DNA from: Cyclaneusma minus | Lineage: Eukaryota; Ascomycota; Leotiomycetes; Marthamycetales; Marthamycetaceae | Reading direction: 5' to 3' | Assembly (NCBI GenBank): GCA_037179335.1 | Contig: JAKZHN010000008.1 | Location: forward strand, 682,001 to 746,000 | Length of the DNA: 64,000 bases | In this document: positions 23,728 through 34,586 of the stretch, piece after piece | How positions within the stretch are numbered: position 1 is the first letter of the stretch | How the letters are laid out: each line of letters starts with the position of its first letter | Position numbers and translations under genes: made by a program | The notes under the pieces: generated by a model | Told to the model about the DNA's origin: nothing | Databases searched by the model: none | What the model saw: only the letters and a program-made list of their open reading frames with translations

Positions 23728-25699
23728 GTCCTTCTCCTTATTCATTTGTTATATACCCAGTGGCGTCTGGGTAGCTCCTTTGTCCAAAAGCTTGGGGTTA
23801 TGGAGTCTGGAATCTTACGAGAAACGTTTGCGCGGAGTTATGGTTCCTAGAAGGAAGAGAAGCATATCCCTCGGCGAACTCTGGCACACAAGGGAATATA
23901 TACCCTCACGGATCATCGGCGTTTGACGATACTGCGTTCGACAGATCATTACTTCTCATGTCTGCTTTTTTGTCGGAATATGATATAAATGACACCAACG
24001 GTTCTTTGCAGCGACGTCATTTCTTGCTTCCATGGAAATCGAAAACCGGTCGAATTCATGAATGCTGCAAGGCGAATACGGGAAGAGAAAAAGAAAAGAA
24101 AGCGAAGGCGTCTGGGTCAAGGTTTTTCGCGAAAGTGCTTCCACGGTCATACTCTGAAGCTCTTCTTCACCACACGCATCGGAAAAATCAACATTTGTCG
24201 GAACTTGCGCGCGCGGAGTTGAATGTTAGGATCATGGTGTTTTGCTTTCTTCTTCGTTGCTGTCAGAATACCCTTTTGCGACGTTGTTTCAGGTCCGTTG
24301 GAACTCCTCGATATCCCGAAGTTTTTAGGAACTTGGGTTGTGTTGTTTCGGGACCTGACTGCAACTCAAGAGATGGATTGTAAACTTCTTCTTCTATAGA
24401 GAAGGGAGGAGATTCACTTTGCTCCTTTGCTTTGCTTTGTTGTTTCCTACCTTAGGTATCTTGCTGGAAGGAAGATGGTGGATGATGCAATGGGGATGGA
24501 TGACGGGACCAGCTGAATGCAAGAAGGAGGAATGTTTGATGTCTGTCAACACAAAGATTCGGAACGGGAAGGGTTTGCGGCTGCAGTTGCTTCTGATTTG
24601 CTCTCCGTGTGGTTGGAGATTCTGACGACTACGGACTTGGCATTTCTGACGGCTGGTGGGCCTGGCTGCTTGGCTTTGAGGCCTTCGGGTCTTGGATGGC
24701 AGTAGGTGGAATCGGGCTGGAGGATTAGTCGCCGGGATGAGGTGGTTGAGGATTTCTTCAGCTGGGGCCTGCGCGCGAATACAAGATACCTTTCGAATGC
24801 TTTGTGCGTGCTGTTGTCTTTGTGATCTTGCGATCTTGATGTGTGTGATGTGATTTGTGCTGGTGACGTTTGATCGAGAAACAAAGGCTTTGGAGTTTGG
24901 AGTTTATGTAAGGTATGACACTATCATGGTCTCGCTTGTAGACTCGGGTATTGGACAACATGGGGGATTTTTTCGATCATGTCCGTCCACACAAGACTCC
25001 ATACTCATAGCCTCATTCTCCCTCGAGGATCTATTTCTACGTAGGTTGTCACGAAGCTCTCCTCAGCGCACAGCGTCCCATACGAATTCCGGAACCATCG
25101 CAAGGTGTTTTTGCGTCCCGGTCGACACCGCTCATTCTGACACCGCTCATTCTACAAATACAGCAGACCAGCTCAATCACGTACGGTTTCTCGAGCGGCA
25201 ATGTAAAAGACGAGTAGGTTGATTAGCTTCTATCTCTCTCCCCCTGCGAATCTCTTATTGCGTGTAGGTACAGTTCAACTGTCCATGTCATGGGTATACG
25301 GGCATCTGCATCTCGTTTCAATTTTCTAATCGAATCCAGGTAGGTTCTAACCACAGTATCTTTTTTTTCTACCCCTATTCCAAGAACGCCGTACCTCCTC
25401 ACTTTGACACTTTCTGATATCACCGTCGGCGCTTCTGAATCCAAGTACCTTGATGAACCAATAGCTTCAGCCTTCGAACCCCCCACCCCCCAAAACTCCA
25501 ACAAACAGTAGGTAGTTCTTTCGAAGCAACAAACTCTCAAATCCATTTTCCAGATCTCTTCCGGCAGCCCTAACCCATTCTAGGGCTCAGCGGATTGATA
25601 TTCTGCTGGGGGCACGGCTTATCAAGAATCGAATATAGTCTACCATCTGCTGGGGGCACCAATTATCAAGAAACGAATATAGCCTACCAAAGTACGCGT
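23728..25699. other. Intergenic region between convergent Rho GEF and GT2-like genes
   Basis: No gene is supported in this 2-kb gap. Near its end (about 25604-25690) is an imperfect tandem duplication of ~43 bp, with CTGCTGGGGGCAC, ATCAAGAA and CGAATATAG recurring in order. Confidence 0.5.
25604..25690. repeat. Tandem duplication (~43 bp x2) downstream of the GT2-like gene
   Basis: Both copies contain CTGCTGGGGGCAC, then TTATCAAGAA, CGAATATAG and CTACCA in the same order, with a few differences between copies. Confidence 0.75.
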
Positions 25700-28240
25700 T
25701 CACAACTGCACAGCCCCCGCAGCCCCCGGAACAGTTTCCGCTAGCCAACCACCTAACCCGTACCACCCGTACCACCAAGACAACGAGAAAAATATCATGA
25801 ACATGACACCTGTCACGCCAAGCACATCGTTCACAAATTTACCTATCACTTTGTCAGGAGTCCAGCCCCAGGGAAAGCGGCTGAGGAAGGAAATGGCATC
25901 GCTGATTTGGCGGTAGATGGAGGTGATTTTGGAATGCACTGCGTTGTAGGCGGAGGGGTAGTAGGTCGCGTAGACTTGGTAGAAGTAGATGGCGCTGGAG
26001 ATGAAGGAGATGACGAAGGCGGCGTAGGATAAGTAGATGCAGAAGCGGCCGAGCTTGACAAGGAAGTTTCCTACGTGGTGTTCGTTCACGACTGTGGTTT
26101 CGGTCATGGTAATCATGGCCATGAGGCGGCAGACGACGAAGAATAGGCTGGAGACGAAAATGTTGGGCACGAAGGCGATGTGGTGGGGCTTGCGCCAGAA
26201 ATAGGGAATTAGCTTTACTACTTTGCTGACGAGAATGAATGAGCTGATCCAGAGTACCAGGATGGGTTTGCTGCCGCCGTAGAGATCGGCGAGGAGGGTG
26301 GAGATGAGGAGAGCGCTGTCGTAGAGGAATGGCATGTGGATGATGTGGTTGAGGTAGACGGCGTAGGTGCTCCAGGGCGTGTATAACCAGTGGAAGGGGT
26401 TGATGAGGTGGGCGAGGGAGTTGCGCCATGCGATTCGCTGTGCTTGGAATTCGTCATCGGTCCATTCACCGAGTTCCGCCTTGTGTGATCTCTCGCTGAT
26501 CGTGACAACGGCGCGCTCGTCGTGCTGCATGACGCTCTTGTACCCTTTGCGCCTAATATATCTCGCAATAAACTCTGGCGCACCAGCATCGATCGGTCCT
26601 AGCAAGCCGAACATCGAATACTCGTGCAAGAAAGCGGTGGTGAAATCGTAGCTTTGCAACAGATCGGTGCGGAGGAGCGCTGGCTTGGGGGAGATGTAGG
26701 GGGCGCCGCCGTCGAGGAAGTTGGGGCTCGTGGTGTCGAATTTTTCGCGCTCGGTGGTCATGCAGTGCAGGATGTAGATGCAGTGGGAGGATTCACCTGG
26801 CCATGTGAATGGTGCTTTGAGCTCTAGCATGCGGTGGGTGGTACCGACTTGCATGACGTCGGGGTCTTCGAAGGGGGCGAGGGCGAGGGGGAGGAAGTTC
26901 TCGGGCCAGAATTGGCCCTCGCCGGCCCAGATGGTGATGGGGGTTCGACTAAGCGGAGATGTTAGCAAAGAAACTTTAAATTGGTGGTACCATAAAGGTT
27001 TATTTCTGCCGTTGGAAAGAGTGGATCGGGCTTGGGACTGGGTTTGGGGGGGAGAAAGGAGTTTCATCTCCCCCCCCCCCCTGCCCCCCGTTCGCCCCCC
27101 GAAGAATAGAGTAAACTCTGGAATGCAATATACTTACACATGGCTGACAAGTGAACTGAAATACTCGCGATCTCGTTGAAATCCATCTCGCGGATGTCCC
27201 TTGAAGCGCATTATAACATCGATTGGTATGTGACTGTCGAGAGCAATTGCCAATCGCAGGCAACCATCTTGAGTCGTAAAATCACCGCAAAAGATGATAA
27301 TCCTGGCGGGCTCGTTGTCGAGAATCGAGCGAATCGTGGCGGGAAAATCCCGATCCAGGTCGTTCTCGACTGTCATTACGACTGTGCAATCCTGGCTTCT
27401 GTACGAAGGTTCCTCGGGAATTGGAATTGGCTTGTAGAAGACGTAGTAGACGAGCGTGTGTACGATGACCCGGACGAACTTGAAGAGGAAGAGTGCGTTG
27501 CTGACGACATACCAGAATTCCAGGTTGCTGATGTATTCGTGTGTCCATAGGAGGAATCTGTAGATGGCCGTTTGATATATAAAGACGAGGATGTAACCCC
27601 CTAGTCTCCAGCCTGGGCACCACCAGAACGTTTCGTGGTAATAATCGACGGCAAAATCCCGGTAATAAGGGATATCGGTCTGTCTCAGAACAACCTTCAG
27701 GGCTTGATATATCGAATTGAAGATAGACCTGACTGTCACTGCCTGTCCGTAGAGAAAGTTGTATTTCCGTCTCATAGGTCGAGTAATGGCCACGAGACTA
27801 AGCCATGTTCCGGCCAGTGCTAGAACTGGAACGGTATGCTCGAGAACGACTTGCTGGAAAGGAATGAAGCTGCCAAAGTTGTAACGATAGTGGTACGACT
27901 CGAACCACTTGCTGACAGTTTCAGCCTTTTCTGGATTGTTCCAGGCCCAACCCTGCCAATGTTCCCGAGCATTCACCTTGATAATATCCTGGATGACATC
28001 TACCGCCGCGAAGGGGGAAGTTATGACAGCCCAAACTGCTCTCCCAGGATACTCAATGATGATATTGCCAATTTTCGCACCAAGATCGTGGTAGTTCTCA
28101 GCTCTCTCACCCTCGAGAAGCTTCGGGAGCAGCGTCCATGTAAAGAACCAGATCCCGATGTAAGTTATCGGCCGACGCTTATCCCAGAGAAACCAAACCC
28201 CGAGGAGGTTGAGGAGAACTGATTGAAGAATGGTAATCAT
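25700..28240 (-). CDS. Family-2 glycosyltransferase-like membrane protein, catalytic motifs altered
   Basis: Exons 27138-28240 and 26949-1 downward to 25700 (intron 26949-27137, GTAAGT...CTTAG) give 783 residues. The N-terminus holds membrane segments (residues ~1-30 and ~145-165) and an extra ~270-residue region. A GT-A-like domain begins near residue 275 (DCTVVMTVEND). The acceptor block APFEDPDVMQVGTTHRM and C-terminal membrane helices resemble fungal Cps1/hyaluronan-synthase-like GT2 enzymes. The expected aspartate pair reads IWAGEGQFWP. The later aspartate-rich block reads IDAGAPEFIARYI, and the Q-x-x-R-W site reads QAQRIAWRN. Family comparison is from memory. If correct, the protein may be inactive or use a different chemistry. 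It is head-to-head with SDH2. The intron contains a 13-C run near 27070. Confidence 0.75.
27070..27103. repeat. Poly-C tract in GT2-like intron
   Basis: A run of about 13 cytosines is followed by further C blocks (CTGCCCCCCG, CGCCCCCCG) inside intron 26949-27137. Homopolymers of this kind are length-variable and prone to assembly error. Confidence 0.8.
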
Positions 28241-28876
28241 GGCGAGGTGTGTCTTGACTGAGTAATTCGCAGTCGTAGGTCTCGCGGTTCACAAAGACGT
28301 GATGATGAAAAAAGGGACATAGCTTCTGACTTACTCTAATATTGTGAACAATGGCAGGACACTTACGAAAGCGTTGTTCAGAATTTACTGTTTGCGATTG
28401 TTCGTAGCAGACTGCAAGAGGAAGTTGAGTGAAAGCGGACGTCTCGACTGGAGTCTCGCATTCGCATTCGACGTTCCACAAGTCAGCTGCCCAGACTAGC
28501 CCAGAGAAGGCTTAGCTGTGATCGCGGCCGTGTTCTTTTCTTGCTTGTAATGCTGAGCGCCTGATTGGCTGGAAGTGGTGACCTAATGGATTAGTCAGCG
28601 CGGCCTCCACGAATCAATGGTCGCGAGTATTCCCGAACTTCCTCGGCCAAGTGCCGTCAACCTCATCATCTTCCCTCCTAGCACGCGCCACCACGAGGAC
28701 ACTATCCAGAGGCATTGTCCACCCACGGCATTGTCGACCCAAGTCAATCTCCTCTCATCAGACCATCTCACTCGCATACACTCACCACGCAAGCACTGAC
28801 TTGCCTCGTACTCAAACCTCACCACCACGCCAAACACAGCTCTTTTCCCTCCCCTCTCCTGAAACTCCACGCCACC
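28241..28876. promoter_or_regulatory. Bidirectional promoter between GT2-like gene and SDH2
   Basis: This 636-bp gap serves both head-to-head genes. A CCAAT box in reverse orientation (GATTGG) lies near 28563. The SDH2 side is C-rich without a TATA box, as is common for fungal housekeeping genes. Confidence 0.5.
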
Positions 28877-29914
28877 ATGGCCTCCCTCCGAACCACCTCG
28901 CGGCTCTTCATTGCTGCCCGACCCGCCTTCAGACCCGCCCAATTCTCCCGCGGCTTTGCCTCCGTCACCGGTGATGTCTTCCAAGCAACCCAGGGAGCAA
29001 AGAAGCCCTCCGAAACCCCGACGATTAAGGAGCCCGCCGCCGAGCCCGATTCCAAGATCAAGACCTTCCACATCTACCGCTGGAACCCCGATGAGCCAAC
29101 CGCAAAGCCCCGCATGCAGACCTACACGCTGGATTTGAATAAGACGGGTCCTATGATGCTGGATGCGCTCATTCGTATCAAGAACGAGGTGGACCCTACG
29201 CTTACTTTCAGGAGAAGTTGTCGTGAGGGAATTTGCGGAAGTTGTGCTATGAACATTGATGGAGTTAACACTTTGGCCTGCTTGTGTAAGTTGAATTGGT
29301 CTGGGGCGAATGCTTGTCGGGAAGAGGGGACTGACTGGATGGTGAATTTCTAGGCCGAATCCCTACCGATACAAAGCAGGAGACTAAGATCTATCCTTTG
29401 CCACATACCTACGTTGTCAAGGACATTGTACCGGACTTGACACAATTCTACAAGCAATACAAGTCCATCAAGCCATACCTCCAACGCACCACCGCCGCCC
29501 CTGATGTAAGACTTCTTCCCCAGCACCTCTCACCCCCTGTTCCTCTCCCCATCAACCTCCAACCTTCTCACAAACACTAACCCACCCCCACAGGGCCGCG
29601 AATACCGCCAGTCCAAAGAAGAGCGCAAGAAGCTCGACGGCCTCTACGAATGCATTCTCTGCGCCTGCTGCAGCACCTCCTGCCCTTCCTACTGGTGGAA
29701 CAGCGAAGAATACCTCGGCCCCGCCGTGCTCCTGCAATCATACCGTTGGTTGGCCGACTCGCGCGACGAGAAGACTGAAGAGCGAAAGAGTGCGCTGGAC
29801 AACAGCATGAGTGTTTACCGTTGCCATACTATTTTGAACTGCTCGAGGACGTGTCCGAAGGGTCTGAACCCGGCGCTGGCTATTGCGGAGATTAAGAAGG
29901 CGCTGGCTTTTTAG
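28877..29914 (+). CDS. SDH2: Succinate dehydrogenase iron-sulfur subunit (complex II)
   Basis: Exons 28877-29285, 29354-29505 and 29594-29914 encode 293 residues. The protein carries electrons from the flavoprotein to ubiquinone in mitochondrial complex II. A mitochondrial targeting peptide rich in Arg and Ser begins the protein. The [2Fe-2S] ligands are in SCREGICGSCAMNIDGVNTLAC. The second cluster is in CILCACCSTSCPSYWWN. The third is in CHTILNCSRTCPKGLNPA. The His of YRCHTILNC and the Pro and Asn of CPSYWWN, positions where SDHI-fungicide resistance changes occur in plant pathogens, are the usual (sensitive-type) residues. Start Met has context CGCCACCATGG. Splicing at 29286 rebuilds CLCRIPTDT. 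Confidence 0.97.
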
Positions 29915-30605
29915 ATGAGAGGAGATGAGCGGAGGATATTAAAGGAGGACATGGAGCGGAGGGTGAGTTTGTATTTAGGTGTGCATGGGAGGGGGCGTGG
30001 GTGCGTGGGTCGGCATGAGCGAAAGACCTTTCATTGCGTTTTTTCTTGTGAGAATACATTTTCGGGGGTTAAATCTTTCTTCCAGTTCGTTGATGATTTT
30101 TATGATTACAGGTGCTGAATGATTTTCTGGTTGCTGCTTGCTCAATGTGTCACAGATTCAAATGCAGATTTAGGAACGAAGCAATCGCAAACATCTGCTA
30201 CCTGGTTTGTTCTAGGTTATTTGAAATGCTATGAGTGCTGGAGTTATTCCCAATAGTTTGCCGTCACCTCAAAGACTCAAAGTATTTGGTATGTTTTTGA
30301 TAATCAGGTATTCCCCCCATAGCTCGGTCCATTTCTATTACTTGAGCCACTTTTTAATAACTCCAAATTCGCAGGCTCGCCACCCGTATACAGATTCCCT
30401 TTCATTATAAGATACTCCAAGTAACGAGTACATGTTCTCCCTATCCAATACAGCCAAGTCCCAAGTCTCCAGCAGAATCGTTAGGTGCTATTTTCCCTTG
30501 CTTCTCAGTCTTTCAAAATCACCCAATCGCTGGTAACGCTTCATCAATTCATCATCCAACCAATTCCCAATTCCTCTTCTCTCCCTTTCCCCTTTTCCTT
30601 TTCTA
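29915..30605. other. Intergenic region after SDH2
   Basis: This 691-bp stretch contains the SDH2 3' flank. I see no gene or repeat in it. Confidence 0.5.
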
Positions 30606-31610
30606 TCAGTGGACGAAACGATACAGAGAGAGAATGAGGAAAAGAAGCAGAGCGAGCGAGAAAGATATGGACAGCGAGCGGGAGAAGGTGACGGCAAGGA
30701 AGTCGGGACGACGGGGGTTTGAGGGGTGGCGTGTGGCCCATGTTGTGAGTGTTCGGGGTCTTTTGGTCAAGGATTCGTCGGCTTCGGAGTATGTGATGGT
30801 GGCGTGGGGGTACTGAGTGTATTGAGGCTGCTGGGTATAGAGGGGGTGGAAGTGTTCTGAGGGGTATTGACGATGTGAGGTGCGTTGAGGGTATTGGCGG
30901 CAGATGGAGGCAGAAGCTGATGCGGGAGGTGAAGAGACGAGGGAGGGGTAGGGTGTGGGTGGATGTTGGCGGTAGTTGGAGGTGGAGGCGGAAGGAGATG
31001 GAGAACGAGTGAGGGGGGGATAGCGTGTGGGTGGATGTTGGCGGTAGTTGGAGGTGGAGGCGGCAGGAGATGGAGAACCAGTGAGGGAGGGATAGCGTGT
31101 GGGTGGATGTTGGTGGTAGAGGGAAGCGGAAGCTGAAGCGGAAGGTGAAGTGGTGAGGGAGGGGTAGGGGTTAGGCGGGTAGGGTGTGTAGATGCTTTGA
31201 ATGTTGTGGAAGGGTTGCTCGTGGGGTGTCTCGTGTTGCCATCTTTGCATGGGGGTGGGGGTGTCTTTGTTCAAGTCGCTCATGTTGAAGTTGGTGTTCA
31301 CATTGGAGGAGGTGGATGTGGCGGCAGTTGGCTGGTTCCAGAGGCGGGGGACGGACTGGCGTTGGTAGGCTCCTTGGGGGTTTGGGGATGGGTACTGGGT
31401 GTCTGGGTAGAGTATGGAGCTACTGGTGGTGGCACCAGGGTGGCTAACCGGGTGCGAGCTGCCATGAGGGACATGCTCAGACGATGCATTAGAAGGATGA
31501 ACTGTTGCGCTGGCGGCGTGGGTGACTGGTATGTTGGAATCGCCAGTCTTGTGCTTTCTGGAGGAGTGGTTTTTCCTGGAAGACGAAGGACGACTTTTCT
31601 CAGGGGACAT
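30606..31610 (-). CDS. Low-complexity protein with 24-residue repeats and C-terminal membrane segment
   Basis: This intron-free frame encodes 334 residues. I do not recognise the family. It starts with a basic Ser/Lys/Arg region (SRPSSSRKNHSSRKHK). Then come about four 24-residue repeats of the form QHPPTRYPSLTGSPSPAAST (roughly residues 140-240), then Tyr/Gln/Pro-rich sequence. A strongly hydrophobic C-terminus (FSLALLLFLILSLYRFV) could be a tail anchor. The repeats are also visible in the DNA (72-bp period), which may alone keep the frame open, so the coding call is tentative. No paralogue or partner is visible nearby. Confidence 0.5.
   Translation of the reverse strand: MSPEKSRPSSSRKNHSSRKHKTGDSNIPVTHAASATVHPSNASSEHVPHGSSHPVSHPGATTSSSILYPDTQYPSPNPQGAYQRQSVPRLWNQPTAATSTSSNVNTNFNMSDLNKDTPTPMQRWQHETPHEQPFHNIQSIYTPYPPNPYPSLTTSPSASASASLYHQHPPTRYPSLTGSPSPAASTSNYRQHPPTRYPPLTRSPSPSASTSNYRQHPPTPYPSLVSSPPASASASICRQYPQRTSHRQYPSEHFHPLYTQQPQYTQYPHATITYSEADESLTKRPRTLTTWATRHPSNPRRPDFLAVTFSRSLSISFSLALLLFLILSLYRFVH
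30895..31190 (-). repeat. 72-bp coding tandem repeats (about 4 copies)
   Basis: On the plus strand GCGTGTGGGTGGATGTTGG recurs at about 72-bp spacing, each followed by a GTAGTTGGAGGTGGAGGCGG-like segment in most copies. Two central copies are nearly identical; the outer copies have diverged. Confidence 0.85.
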
Positions 31611-32733
31611 GCTGGGCTTGGACTAAGGAAAGGGCCGAGAGAGAATAGAGCTGGGGGGCTTCTGGTGGAAGGCTGAACGGGGGGATTCAGAGGGAGTTGA
31701 TGAGTAAAAGTAACGAAAGACCAATCACCTAGGGAACTATTGGGATACTTATATCAAAGATCCGACTGAGTATGCTTTCAGCCTCCAGGAGAAAAATCCC
31801 CGTAACTTGGAGCTCCTCCATCTTCACCATTCGACGAATGCCGTATACCAACTATGGCAGCCAATGATAGACCTGTCTGTTTTCTTCTCGATGAAGAAGA
31901 TCCCATAAGATGAGACCAAGTCTGCGGTCAACCTGACTTATTCAAGATTTGACCCCATCGCCTAACTCCGTAGCCGTCCCAGCATGGTGTTACAGGCGGG
32001 CTGGCGCTGCGTGACTGCCAGCTCCGTCAATGGCAGACCTGACTGTTTAATTCCCGGCGAATTCGACTTCGAGTTGGTTGCCAGAGCCGGCCTGCCGCCA
32101 GCTCAGCTCAGGGCGGGGGTACATCATGGCTGCATTACCATGCATGACCATGCAGCAGAAATGGTGGCTCAGAGCCTAGCTGCATGCTTGTGGGTTCATG
32201 TTTTGCTGATCTGGTGTGCCAGCAACAAATCAACGACGCAGCCTCCTTGACTGTTTAATGCGCGACGAATCACAGATCTCGCTGTCAGCCATTGTCCATG
32301 GGGGTGGTAGACTGGTGACATGTAAGAAGGGAGCTGGGACGCTTCCCGTTCTGATTCAATCCTTGTCGTAGCGGTCTGAAGCTGGATACTTGATGCCGGA
32401 GATGGATGGCTACTGTGTTACAAAATCGGAACACATGCAGAAGACCGCCAGGGTATAGGGGAAAGGCGCTTCTGGGGCTCTGTCTTAAAGCCAGCGCCTC
32501 CAGGCAGCAGCAGCAGCCTCGCCACGCTCATCATATCCCATTTACCCGCCAGAGCTAGCCTCTCTTCATCCTTCTCAACTTCTTAAAGCCCGGCTACAGC
32601 CCACTTATTCACACTATTCCTTCTTGTTCATCGAGACATCGGTAACTTCTTGGATCCTTGCAGTTCCTCAAGATCGTTTCGTGCCCTATCGGCATATCGC
32701 TATACTACCTCATCAATTATTCCGGCTTCAGTC
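31611..32733. other. Intergenic region upstream of Clr5-ankyrin locus
   Basis: This is a promoter-sized gap (1.1 kb) with no supported gene or element. A short CAG-rich run lies near 32500. Confidence 0.45.
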
Positions 32734-34586
32734 ATGGCTGGTATAGCTATCAACTGGGAGCCTTATCGGCAATCGATCAAAGAGCTATACCTCGATGAAA
32801 ATAAGAAAGTCGACGAGGTCATGGCGACCATCAAAGAACAGACTGGCTTTATGCAAGGTAAGATTCGATGCCCCCAAGACAATAAACCCTTGGTATGCGT
32901 ATGGTAGCTAATATCATTTCAGTAAAAAGTCATTCGAGCGGCAATTCATCAAATGGGGGTTTCGCAAGAACATGAAGGAGAAACACAAAAAGTCCTTGAT
33001 CGGGCGAGTGGAGAAGAGCAGCGTCTACTATGGTGGCAGAGTGGTGTCCAACCATGTGTTGCAGAAGAAAGTAGACCAGACGGTACATGTACTTCCCGAA
33101 TTCGACAAGGCCAAACTCATGTGTCAGTGAACTCCTTCTTCAGTTGACGAGTTTTAACTGACTGTATATAGTGAAAACATATCGGAGCCCAACGCCGGAC
33201 GACCTCGTGGTCATCACTTTCCCTTCCGAGTTATACCGTCGCTACGTTCAGACTCAAGAGCTTCCCTGGACTCTTTTCCGAAGAGAGGTCAACTCTATCA
33301 GTATGTAAAACGTTACCTATTCAACCTCTAGTCTCAATTGTTAACATTGCGCAGACCCAACGGGTTTTACGACGGAGGATGGGACTCCTATTTTAGGCCC
33401 GCCGGATTGCGAGAGCCCCGAAGGACCACCCTCGCTGCCGCAGTATCATCGATAAGTTATCAGTCAACGGAGTTATCGACGATCAGGGCGATGGGCAAAT
33501 GGTGGACATAGTCCATTGTCCATGGCAGTTGCAGAGCTCGATCTGGAGCTTGTTCAATTTTTGCTAAGCGAGGGTGCACATGCAGATCCCTTGCCAGCCA
33601 AGAGTCTAAAAGAATCTCCAGAAGGATCTTCAAAAGATTCTCCACGGTTTGACCCCAGAGTCCCTTTGGTGAGAGCTACGGAGGCTGAAGACATCCAAAT
33701 AATGGAGGTACTGCTTCGAGCCAACGCAGACTGCAACCGCATTAATGAAACTCTCGAATTTTGTGATTTCATATCCTCGCCATTGAATTCTCTACAGCTC
33801 GCTGCGCGAAAAGGGAATACAGAGCTCGTCCAGCACCTACTCAAAGCAGGTGCAGATCTAAATTGGCCAGCACAAGATAATAGTGGATCGACAGCCCTCC
33901 AAGCTGCTATAGAGTCTGGAAACCTCAATCTGGTGCATATGCTTATCGAAGCAGGGGCAGACTTGAACAGCCCGGCAGCAGGAGTATATGGCGCGACAGC
34001 TCTGCAAGCCGCCGCTCGAAGAAACGACATCTCGTTGGTGAAGACTCTGATTTCTGCCGGAGCTTTGGTTAATAATACCCCAGCTGAGGAAGGGCTCGTT
34101 GCCCTACAAGAAGCAGCGTCTCGTGGTGCCGATGATATGGTAAAGCTACTATTATCCTACGGGGCTGACATTGACTTCTCAGGGACCGGAGTGTACTCAA
34201 TGACGGCATTGCAAGCTGCTGCACGTGGGGGTCATTTTCAGACAGTTCAGCTCTTATTGGCAAGAGGCGCCGATGTTAACGCATGGGACTGGCGGCAGCG
34301 CTAGGCTCAGACTGCACTTGATTGGGCAGCTGAAGCAGGATATATATCTATTGCGAAGGTTCTCCTCGATGCGGGAGCTCTAGTGGTGACCCCCGAACAC
34401 AGGGAGCGTCACCATACTGCCTTAGAATTAGCAGCGAGAGAAGGTCACATAGATATGCTAAAGTTGCTTTTGAACTCTGGGGCGGGTGAGGGAGAAGTCG
34501 GACGGCGTCAGCTGGAGAAGCCAATCTGTAATGCGACTAGGAATTGGCACCATGCAGCAGCGAAATTTCTCAAGTATCATCAGTAG
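32734..34586 (+). pseudogene. Clr5-domain / ankyrin-repeat gene, apparently broken
   Basis: Exon 1 (32734-32857) encodes the start of a Clr5 domain (INWEPYRQSIKELYLDENKK). Exon 2 (32923-33122) completes it (RQFIKWGFRKNM). Exons 3 (33172-33300) and 4 (33355-33455) follow with good GT-AG borders. About 33463-34586 encodes roughly nine ankyrin units (for example LVQHLLKAGADLNWPAQDN, ALQAAARRNDISLVKTLISAGA). Three defects are seen. Joining exons 1 and 2 at the only good splice sites leaves the frame one base short. A stop at 33453-33455 precedes the ankyrin frame. A TAG at 34302-34304 splits the ankyrin frame, which then continues in the same frame to 34586. Clr5-ankyrin fusions are common in fungi. 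Sequence errors or tiny introns could explain one defect but hardly all three. Confidence 0.65.

Noticed and set aside
24546..25546. Open frames of ~110-120 codons between the Rho GEF and GT2-like genes
   Set aside because: Short, on both strands, low-quality starts and no recognisable motif.
27070..27103. Poly-C tract as a functional element
   Set aside because: It lies within an intron and is more likely a variable homopolymer or an assembly weak spot.
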